A stretch of DNA of 64,000 bases from Streptomyces varsoviensis (lineage in GTDB: Bacteria > Actinomycetota > Actinomycetes > Streptomycetales > Streptomycetaceae). Below the pieces are notes generated by a model that ran no database searches, was not told the DNA's origin, and saw only the letters and a list, made by a program, of their open reading frames with translations. Location of the stretch: assembly GCF_000718635.1 (NCBI RefSeq), contig NZ_JOBF01000011.1, forward strand, positions 124,001 to 188,000. Direction: 5' to 3'. Each line of letters starts with the position of its first letter. Positions within the stretch are counted from its first letter, which is position 1. Both the position numbers and the translations under genes were made by a program. Below, piece after piece: positions 8,875 through 16,293 of the stretch.

Positions 8875-9091
8875 CTACCCGCTCCTCGTAACACTCCGTA
8901 TCCGCATGATGTCGCGACCGTATCCGATCCGGCACGGCTCCAGAACACCTTCTCGGCGGCTCGAAGACGCGGCCCGGCGCGCATCTGCACGGAATCCCCC
9001 CGACGCGGGCACTGGGCCGTTACCCCAGGACCGGACCAAGCGGCGACGCCGGGGCCGGGCCGGGGCTTCTGCCTGAGGCTGGGTCGGACGG

Positions 9092-9997
9092 TCAGCCCAG
9101 GGCCGGGCCGGGGCGGGGCGCCCCCTGGAGCCGGTCGCCGCCGGCCAGGATCGCCTCCGCGAGCGCGTCGGCCGGCCCCCGCGCCGAGCCCGCCCGGGCG
9201 CCGTGCAGCAGCACGATGTCGATGCCGCCGAGGTCGGGCAGGCCGGCCCGGGCCGGAACGCCGAGCAGCCCCGGCGGGATCATGCCCCGCGTGTGCGCCA
9301 TCACGCCCAGCCCGGCGCGCGCCGCCGCGATCAGCCCGTTCAGGCTGCGGCTCGTACACGCCACGCGCCAGGGGCGGCCGTGCCGCTCCAGCACCTCCAG
9401 GGCGCGTGCGCGGGTCACGCCGGGCGCGGGGAACAGGACCAGCGGCAGCGGCCGGTGCGGGTCGATCCGCAGCCGCGCGCTGCCGATCCAGACCAGCTTG
9501 TCCCGCCACACCAGTTCCTCCCGCAGCCCGCCGGGGCCGCGCGGCTCCTCCGGGTGGCGCTTGGCCAGCACGAGGTCGAGGCGGCCGGCGGCCAGCAGCT
9601 CGTGCAGCGTCTCGGACAGCTCCACCGTCAGCTCCACCTCGACGTCCGGGTGGTCGCGGCGGAAGGCGTCCAGGATCTCGGGCAGCCGGGTCAGTACGAA
9701 GTCCTCGGAGGCGCCGAACCGCAGCCGGCCGTGCAGCCGGGTGCCCGCGAACCAGGTGGCGGCCCGTTCGTTGGCCGCCAGGATCGTACGGGCGAAGCCC
9801 AGCATGGCCTCGCCGTCCTCGGTGAGCTGCACGCTGTGCGTGTCCCGGACGAAGAGCTGCCGCCCGGCCTGCCCCTCCAGCTTGCGCACCTGCTGGCTCA
9901 CGGTCGACTGGCGCACCCCGAGGCGCTGCGCGGCCTGGGTGAAGCTGAGGGTCTGCGCGACCGTGAGGAAGGTACGGAGCTGCGCCGGATCGAACAT
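9092..9997 (-). CDS. LysR-family transcriptional regulator
   Basis: 301 residues. The N-terminal winged helix-turn-helix (LRTFLTVAQTLSFTQAAQRLGVRQSTVSQQVRKLE, residues 7-41) is canonical, followed by a linker helix and a two-lobed effector domain starting at about residue 90 (LRFGASEDF). It diverges from the bile-acid-symporter-like gene across a 222-bp gap, so by the usual LysR rule it is likely to control that transporter and itself. The effector is unknown. The ribosome site is weak and the start lies very close to the end of the recognisable helix, so the message may have a short leader. Confidence 0.92.
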   Translation of the reverse strand: MFDPAQLRTFLTVAQTLSFTQAAQRLGVRQSTVSQQVRKLEGQAGRQLFVRDTHSVQLTEDGEAMLGFARTILAANERAATWFAGTRLHGRLRFGASEDFVLTRLPEILDAFRRDHPDVEVELTVELSETLHELLAAGRLDLVLAKRHPEEPRGPGGLREELVWRDKLVWIGSARLRIDPHRPLPLVLFPAPGVTRARALEVLERHGRPWRVACTSRSLNGLIAAARAGLGVMAHTRGMIPPGLLGVPARAGLPDLGGIDIVLLHGARAGSARGPADALAEAILAGGDRLQGAPRPGPALG

Positions 9998-10219
9998 ACG
10001 ACCAGGCTAGTCGCGTTCCGGCGGGTTATCGCGTTGTGTGATGACAGTCAGCACGGTCAGAGGGGTTCCCGATGTGATCGAACAGGGGCAGGCTGGAGCG
10101 GGCACCGTGCGGGCCGGCCGAGCCGGTCGGCGAAAGAGCGCGAAAAAACGTTACAGCGGACACCGTTTCGGCCGGTTCTCCCGAAGCGGGAGCAGCCGGC
10201 CGCCGATCGAAGAGAGACC

Positions 10220-11275
10220 ATGCGTCGCCCAGCCTTCCTGTCCAGACTCCCCGTGGACCCCTACATCTGCGCACTGCTGGGCACGGTGGCCCTCGCCGCG
10301 GTCCTGCCCGCGCGCGGCGGGGCCGCGCCGGTCGCCGACGGCGCGTCCACGGGCGCGGTGGCGCTCCTCTTCTTCCTCTACGGAGCGCGGCTGTCCACCC
10401 GCGAGGCCATGGACGGCATGCGCCACTGGCGACTCCACCTGACCGTACTGGCCTGCACGTTCGCCATCTTCCCGCTGCTCGGGCTGGCCACCCGCGGCCT
10501 CGTCCCGTACGTACTGAGCCCCCAGCTCCAGACCGGACTGCTCTTCCTGTGCCTGGTGCCGTCCACGATCCAGTCCTCGATCGCCTTCACCTCCATCGCG
10601 CGCGGCAACGTGGCGGCGGCCGTCTGCGCGGGCTCCTTCTCCAGCATCATCGGCATCGTCCTCACCCCGCTGCTCGCCGCCCTGGTCCTGGGCAACAGCG
10701 GCGGCGGCTTCTCACCGGACTCGCTCGTCTCGATCCTCCTCCAGCTCCTCGTGCCGTTCGCCGCCGGGCAGTTGCTGCGCCGCTGGGTCGCCGGCTTCCT
10801 CGTACGGCACAAGAAGGTGCTCGGCTACGTCGACCGCGGCTCGATCCTCCTCGTCGTCTACGCGGCCTTCAGCGAAGGCATGGTGCGCGGCATCTGGCAC
10901 CAGGTCACGGTGTGGCGCCTGCTCGGCCTGCTCGCCACCGAGGCCCTGGTACTGGCCGTGATGCTCACCCTCACCACCGTCGGAGCGCGCAAGCTCGGCT
11001 TCAACCGCGAGGACCGGATCGCGATCACCTTCTCCGGCTCCAAGAAGAGCCTCGCCGCCGGCCTCCCCATGGCCACCGTCCTCTTCGGAGCCGAGGCCGG
11101 CCTGGCCGTCCTCCCCCTCATGCTCTTCCACCAGATGCAACTGATGGTCTGCGCCGTCCTCGCCAAGCGCTACGCCCGCCAAGCCGCCACCCTCCCCGAC
11201 CCCCCGGAAACACCCCCGGCCCCGGGGCGACCCGGCACGCAACCCTCCGGCGCACGGGCCGACGCGGCCGCGTAA
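10220..11275 (+). CDS. Bile acid:sodium symporter-like transporter (SLC10A7/SBF-like)
   Basis: 351 residues, ATG after AGAGAGA. About ten hydrophobic helices, with the family-typical segments LLFFLYGARLS near the N-terminus and GSKKSLAAGLPMA in the second half, place it in the SBF-like (SLC10A7) branch of sodium-coupled carriers. It sits in the inner membrane; the solute is not predictable, since bacterial members handle organic anions rather than bile acids specifically. The extreme C-terminus is a Pro-rich cytosolic tail. It is divergent from, and presumably regulated by, the LysR protein encoded next to it. Confidence 0.88.
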   Translation: MRRPAFLSRLPVDPYICALLGTVALAAVLPARGGAAPVADGASTGAVALLFFLYGARLSTREAMDGMRHWRLHLTVLACTFAIFPLLGLATRGLVPYVLSPQLQTGLLFLCLVPSTIQSSIAFTSIARGNVAAAVCAGSFSSIIGIVLTPLLAALVLGNSGGGFSPDSLVSILLQLLVPFAAGQLLRRWVAGFLVRHKKVLGYVDRGSILLVVYAAFSEGMVRGIWHQVTVWRLLGLLATEALVLAVMLTLTTVGARKLGFNREDRIAITFSGSKKSLAAGLPMATVLFGAEAGLAVLPLMLFHQMQLMVCAVLAKRYARQAATLPDPPETPPAPGRPGTQPSGARADAAA

Positions 11276-12115
11276 CCATCGGCGGCACCACTACGGGACG
11301 GCGCCCCGGGGGACGGGTCTGCGCTCTTGGCGGGGCTCTCCTGTAGTGCCCGGGTGCGCCGTGTGTCGGCCGGGGAGCCGTATGCGAGTGGTTGCGACGG
11401 TCCCCAGTTGCCGCCCGGCGTCAGGCGAGGCCGGCGGCGGGAAGGGCTCGGGCCGCGCGCCCTTGGCGCGCTGCGCCGTACCGCCCCGGTACAACGGTGG
11501 GGCCCTCGACGGCCCACTGTCCGTACTCGCCGCCGCTGCCCAGCGCCGGGGGCGGCGGCTGGGGCGGCGGCTGGGGCAAGGGGCCGTGCCGTATCGGCTC
11601 TCTGCTATGAGGGGCGCGGCTCCGGCTCGGTGCCGGCGCCTGGTTCCGGAGGCGGGGACCGGGTGTGGGCGGCAAGCGGTAAGGGCAAGCTGTGTGCTCT
11701 TTGCGGGACCCCACCGCGTTGCCGCGGTGAGGAGGGGCGGGGGAGAGCGTTCATAGGTGCCGTTGCCGCCCGGCGGGAGGCGTGGCGTCGGGGAGCAGGG
11801 GGCGTGGGCCTTCGGCGGGCTGCGCGGTCTTGCTCGCGCGGGCGGTGTGCCGGTGGTGAGGCGCGAGGAGCGCGGGCCGTACTCGCCGCTTTTGAACGGC
11901 CTCGACGACGGGCGGTGGCCCGGACGGCCCGGGCGTGTACCCATGGCGCGTCCGGCCCGTATCGGCCCTGGGAACGCGCGAGGGGTGGGCGCGGTCCCTA
12001 TCGGGACCGGTGCCAGAGGCAGGGCCGGCCGTGGGTGGCGAGCGCTGCGGGCGCTGCCGTGCGGCCCCGGCGTCCTGGACGGTATCGCCTCCGTGGTGGC
12101 GCGTACGTGGGGGAG
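11276..12115. other. 840-bp stretch without a recognisable gene
   Basis: Frames are open on both strands, but none of the translations has a domain, a coherent hydrophobic pattern or a good ribosome site; they are Arg/Gly/Pro-rich as expected of non-coding GC-rich DNA. The block TTGCCGCCCGGCG occurs twice (near 11408 and 11763), GTACTCGCCGC twice and GTACTCGGCG once, so it contains degraded direct repeats. The purine skew of the + strand is high compared with flanking genes. It may be a decayed gene or a long regulatory spacer. Confidence 0.4.
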
Positions 12116-13827
12116 CTACGACGGGGTGCCGTTTGTACTCGGCGTTGCCGTCTGGTGGCGGGTGACGGGCGGGGCTGGGAGGCCGGCCGAACCGGGGCCT
12201 CGGCGGCCGGTGTGCCAGGCGAGGAGGGCGCCGAGCGCGAAGGCCGCGGAGGCGATGACCGCCGAGAGGTGGACGCCGGCGACGAGGCTGCCGCCGGTCG
12301 CGGCGAGAGTGCCGAAGAGGGCGACGCCGATGGCGTTGCCCACTTGGCGGGCCACGTTGAAGACGGCGGACGCCAGGCCCGCGGCGTCCGCCGGAGCCGA
12401 TTCCATGATCGCGGCGGTGGCCGCGGGAACGGTCATCGGGACCCCGAGCCCCGTCACGACGAGCGGGAACAGCAGCCACCCGTAGGCGGTGCCCGGCCCC
12501 GCCGCCAGCCAGCCGAGAAAGCCGACCGCTCCCAGCAGCAGCCCCCAGGCCATGGGCCGGTACGGGCCGAAGCGCGCGGTGAGCCGCCCGGACAGCGGCG
12601 CGGCGACGAGCACCATCACTGCTGCGGGCAGCAGGGCGAGCCCGGTGGCGAGCGGCCCGTACGCGCGTTCCTGCTGGAAGTAGAGGGTGGCGAGGTAGAG
12701 CAGCCCGTAGAAACCGAGGTTCAGCAGCACCCCGATCACCGCGGTCGCCGCGACCCCGCTCCGCCGGAACAGCGACGGCGGCAGCAGCGGCAGCCGCGGC
12801 GGTCGAGCGGTGCGAGCGGGCGCACCCTGAGCGTCACCACCGGCCGGGAGGGCGGCGGCATCATCCAATCGCCGCTCGACGACGACGAACGCCCCCAGAG
12901 CCAGCGCCGCGACGCCGAACGCCCCCGCCACGAGCGGCGAACCCCACCCTCGCCGCTCGCCTCGTTGAGCGCCGTCGCCAGCGCCGCGAGCCCCGCCACC
13001 GCCAGCGCCTGCCCCACCGGATCGAGCCGCCCTCGGCGGCCGCGAGTCGCGGGAGCGGACGCCGGACCATTCCCCCGGCCGGGCGCGGGCGCGTGGCCGT
13101 CGGGTCCGCCCTGGCCGCCGTCGCCTCGGCCGCGAGGCGCGGTGGGTGACGGGTGGCCGTTCCGACCACCCCGGCCGCCCCGGCCGCCCCGGACGCGGCG
13201 CGCCGGCCCCGGTACGTACCGCAAGGTCAGCGCCACCGCGAGGGCGCCCACCGGCAGGTTGAGCCAGAACACCGCCCGCCAGTCCAGCCCCGCGAGCATC
13301 AGCCCGCCGAGCACCGGCCCGGACGCGAACCCCACCCCGGAGACCGTCGCCCAGATCCCGAACGCCCGCGCCCGCACCGCCCGTCGCGGATAGGACTCGC
13401 CCACGAGCGCCAACGAGGCCGGCACGAGGAACGCCGCGCCCACCCCTTGCAGCAGACGGGCCGCGATCAGCGCCCCCGTGGTGGGCGCGAGGCCGCAGCC
13501 GATCGAGGCGAACGTGAAGGCGACGAGTCCGGCCAGGAACACCCGGCGGTGCCCGAACCGGTCGCCCAGCCCGCCGCCGAGCAGCAGCAACGCCGCGAAA
13601 ACGGCGCTGTAGCCGTCGACGATCCACTGCAACCCGGCGGCCCCCGCGTGCAGCGACGTACGGATGCCGGGAACGGCGACCGTCACCACGGTGACGTCCA
13701 GCATGACCATGAAGTAACCGAGGCTGACCGCCACGAGCGGCGGCAACGGCATCGAGGGACGGGCGACTGGGCCCGGCCCGGTTGAGGCGACGGCAGGCTT
13801 GGCGGTAGCAGACTTGGCGGTGGACAT
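12116..13827 (-). pseudogene. DHA2-type MFS drug-efflux transporter, frameshifted
   Basis: Two halves of one EmrB/QacA-type proton antiporter lie in adjacent frames. From the ATG at 13827 the first frame gives the N-terminal half with the DVTVVTVAVPGI helix and the GDRFGHRRVF loop motif A. At about 12946-12951 (after NEASGEG) the homology moves to the neighbouring frame, which continues WGSPLVAGAFGV and the remaining helices to a stop at 12116. The change fits loss of a single base. Unless the assembly is wrong or the ribosome slips, the pump is inactive. A Gly/Arg-rich insert of about 60 residues precedes the break. The divergent ArsR gene would be its regulator. Confidence 0.75.
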
Positions 13828-13848
13828 GCCCAAAGTCTCGGACAGGAT

Positions 13849-13870
13849 TACTTCGCCGCCCGACGAAGTA
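13849..13870. promoter_or_regulatory. Inverted-repeat operator between the MFS and ArsR genes
   Basis: TACTTCG (13849-13855) and CGAAGTA (13864-13870) form a perfect inverted repeat with an 8-bp spacer, 21 bp before each of the two divergent starts. This is the expected place for the ArsR-type regulator encoded at 13892 to control both genes. Confidence 0.7.
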
Positions 13871-13891
13871 TGGCCGCCCTACCCTTGCATC

Positions 13892-14662
13892 ATGACCACG
13901 CAGCAGAACTGGGACTCGGACATCGCGCGCGCCGCGGCCCTGTTCGCCGACCCGTCCCGCGCCCGCATCCTCAAGGCGCTCTCCGACATGCGGGCGCTGC
14001 CCGCGTCCCTGCTCGCGGCCGAGGCGGGCGTCTCCGCCCCCACGGTCAGCGCCCACCTGGCCAAGCTCGTGGACGCGGGCATGATCAACGTCGAGAAGAA
14101 CGGCCGCCACCGCTACTACCGGCTCACCGGCCCCGAGGTCTGCGCCGCCATCGAAGCCCTCGCCCTCATCGCGCCGCCGCTCCCCGTCACCTCGCTCCGC
14201 GAGGGCAGCCGCGCCAACGCCCTCCGCCGCGCCCGCACGTGCTACGACCACCTGGCCGGACGGCTGGGCGTGGCGCTGATGGGCGCCCTCATCGACCGCT
14301 CCCTGCTCACCGGCCACGACGGCATCCACCGCCCCGAACAGGCCGTCCGCGACCGGCTCTCCGCCTACGGCCGCGATATCGACTACCGGCTCACCGAGGC
14401 CGGCCGGCGCGAACTCACCTCCTTCGGCGTCGACATGGACCAGCTCCCCTCCCGCCGCCCCGCCATCCGCTACTGCGTCGACTGGAGCGAACAGCGCCAC
14501 CACCTCTCCGGTGCCCTGGGCGCCGCCCTCACCCAGCGACTGTTCGAACTGGACTGGATCCGCCACGGCCCGAGCCCCCGCGTCGTCCACCCCACCGAAG
14601 AGGGCACGGCCGGACTCCGCCACACCTTCGGCGTACACACCGAGGAACCCAGCCGAGTCTGA
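13892..14662 (+). CDS. ArsR-like winged-helix transcriptional regulator
   Basis: 256 residues, longer than plain ArsR proteins because a C-terminal effector domain follows the DNA-binding part. Residues 10-85 are a winged helix (LFADPSRARILKALSD, then LLAAEAGVSAPTVSAHLAKLVDAGMI, and the wing KNGRHRYYRL). No ArsR metal-binding Cys box is seen in the recognition helix. The rest (about residues 100-250) is a helical domain of unknown ligand, a layout common in regulators of drug-efflux genes. It diverges from the frameshifted MFS gene, with a clear palindrome between them, and is followed by a second MFS gene about 100 bp downstream that it may also control. Confidence 0.88.
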   Translation: MTTQQNWDSDIARAAALFADPSRARILKALSDMRALPASLLAAEAGVSAPTVSAHLAKLVDAGMINVEKNGRHRYYRLTGPEVCAAIEALALIAPPLPVTSLREGSRANALRRARTCYDHLAGRLGVALMGALIDRSLLTGHDGIHRPEQAVRDRLSAYGRDIDYRLTEAGRRELTSFGVDMDQLPSRRPAIRYCVDWSEQRHHLSGALGAALTQRLFELDWIRHGPSPRVVHPTEEGTAGLRHTFGVHTEEPSRV

Positions 14663-14770
14663 CCCCGGCCGCCTCGCCCGGCGCTTCGGCCCCGCCGGGG
14701 GCGCGTGTGCCGGGGCGCGTGCCCCCGTACGCCCGTGCGAGACCCACGAGGTGAATGGGAGCATGAGGCC

Positions 14771-16204
14771 ATGCCCTCGACTGCCGCGCCCACGGAACTG
14801 CCTGACGACATACGCCAGAGAACCGCCCCCGCCTGGCTCGTGACCCTGCTGGTCTGCGCCGGGCAGTTCCTCGTGGTGCTGGACGTCTCCGTCGTCAATG
14901 TGGCGCTGCCCGCCATGCGCGGCGGGCTCGGGCTGAGCGAGCTGGGGCTGCAGTGGGTGGTCAACGCGTATGTGATCACCTTCGCCGGGTTCATGCTGCT
15001 CGGCGGCCGGGCCGCCGACATATTCGGCCGCAAACGGATCTTCGTCGCCGGGCTCGTGCTCTTCACCATCGCGAGCCTGGCCGGGGGCCTCGCCCAGGAG
15101 GCGTGGCAATTGGTCGCCGCCCGCACGGTGCAGGGCGTCGGCGCGGCCGTGCTCTCCCCGGCCTCCCTCACCATCCTCACCACCTCCTTTCCCGTGGGCC
15201 ACGCCCGGACCCGCGCGATAGCCACCTGGACCGCCGTCGGCGCGGGCGGCGGCGCGGTGGGCGGACTGGTCGGCGGCGTGCTCACGGAGTATCTGTCCTG
15301 GCGCTGGGTGCTGCTCATCAACGTGCCCGTCGGCGCCCTCGTACTGCTCGGGGCCGCGCTGTGGCTGACGGAGAGCCGCCGGGGCGCGGGACGGCGGCTG
15401 GACATCCCGGGCGCGCTCCTGGTGACGGGCGGCCTCGCCCTGGTGGCGTACGGCATCGTGCAGACCGAGTCGAAGGGCTGGACCGCCCCGGCCGCCCTGC
15501 TGCCGATGGCCGCCGGGCTGGTCGTCATCGCCGCCTTCGTGGCGGTCGAGGCCCGCACCAAGGCGCCCCTGATGCCGCTGAAGCTCTTCCGCATCCGGTC
15601 GGTGTCGTCGGCGAACGCGGCGATGGTCCTGGCCGGCGCCGCCATGTTCTCGATGTGGTACTTCCTCTCCCTCTACATGCAGAACGTCCTCGGCTACACG
15701 CCCCTGCAAGCGGGCCTCTCCTTCATCCCGCACTCCCTGAGCATCGTCCTCGGCTCGAAGATCGCCCCCCGTCTCATGCACCGCATCGGCGCCAAGAACC
15801 TCGCCATCACCGGAGCGCTGATATCCGCGGCCGGCATGGTCTGGCAGAGCCGTATGAGCGCCGACGGCGCCTACCTCACCGACATCCTCGGCCCCGGCGT
15901 CCTCATGGCCCTCGGCGCGGGCCTGATGGCAACGCCCGTAGCCTCCCTCGGCACCTCCGGCGCCGACCCCTCCGACCAGGGCCTCGTCTCCGGCCTGATC
16001 AACACCTCCCGCCAGATGGGCGGCGCCCTCGGCCTCTCGATCCTCTCCACCGTCGCCGCCTCCCGCATCGGCTCCGGCGGCGGCAAGACCGCCATGGCCG
16101 ACGGCTACGGCCTGGCCTTCGGCGTCGGCTGCCTCGTCCTGCTCGGCAGCGTGCTCATGATGCTCCTCACCCTCCCCCGCCACCGCGACACCACCCACCC
16201 CTGA
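14771..16204 (+). CDS. DHA2-family MFS multidrug transporter
   Basis: 477 residues from the ATG at 14771. A drug:proton antiporter with about 14 membrane helices, of EmrB/QacA type. The family motif in helix 1 (VLDVSVVNVALP) and motif A (GGRAADIFGRKRIF) are intact, and the ISTSRQMGG-like motif near the end (INTSRQMGGALG) is present. Upstream in-frame GTG-type starts would only add an unlikely Arg/Pro-rich tail. It follows the ArsR gene in the same direction. Unlike the frameshifted pump on the other side of ArsR, this copy is whole and may have taken over its role. Confidence 0.93.
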   Translation: MPSTAAPTELPDDIRQRTAPAWLVTLLVCAGQFLVVLDVSVVNVALPAMRGGLGLSELGLQWVVNAYVITFAGFMLLGGRAADIFGRKRIFVAGLVLFTIASLAGGLAQEAWQLVAARTVQGVGAAVLSPASLTILTTSFPVGHARTRAIATWTAVGAGGGAVGGLVGGVLTEYLSWRWVLLINVPVGALVLLGAALWLTESRRGAGRRLDIPGALLVTGGLALVAYGIVQTESKGWTAPAALLPMAAGLVVIAAFVAVEARTKAPLMPLKLFRIRSVSSANAAMVLAGAAMFSMWYFLSLYMQNVLGYTPLQAGLSFIPHSLSIVLGSKIAPRLMHRIGAKNLAITGALISAAGMVWQSRMSADGAYLTDILGPGVLMALGAGLMATPVASLGTSGADPSDQGLVSGLINTSRQMGGALGLSILSTVAASRIGSGGGKTAMADGYGLAFGVGCLVLLGSVLMMLLTLPRHRDTTHP

Positions 16205-16224
16205 CCCCCGCCCCGCCGGCGTCT

Positions 16225-16293
16225 CAGAACCGCCCCACGCGGTCCATCAGAATCGCCCCACGTGGTCCATCAGAATCGCTCCACGCGGTCCAG
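16225..16293. repeat. 23-bp tandem repeat x3 at the sialidase 3' end
   Basis: Three copies of a 23-bp unit (consensus CAGAATCGCCCCACGCGGTC plus CAT) at 16225, 16248 and 16271. The third copy is coding and ends the sialidase gene (C-terminal DRVERF then stop); the other two lie downstream and would encode the same C-terminus and stop again. This is a local duplication of the gene end. Confidence 0.85.

Noticed and set aside
9203..10219. Upstream extension of the symporter gene
   Set aside because: That frame is antisense to the LysR gene; the transporter begins at the ATG at 10220 just before its first membrane helix.
12116..16198. A 1360-codon open frame on the minus strand spanning several genes
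   Set aside because: Only its last part (the C-terminal half of the frameshifted MFS protein) looks like a protein; the rest runs antisense to the ArsR and second MFS genes and has the Ala/Gly/Arg composition of a shadow frame.
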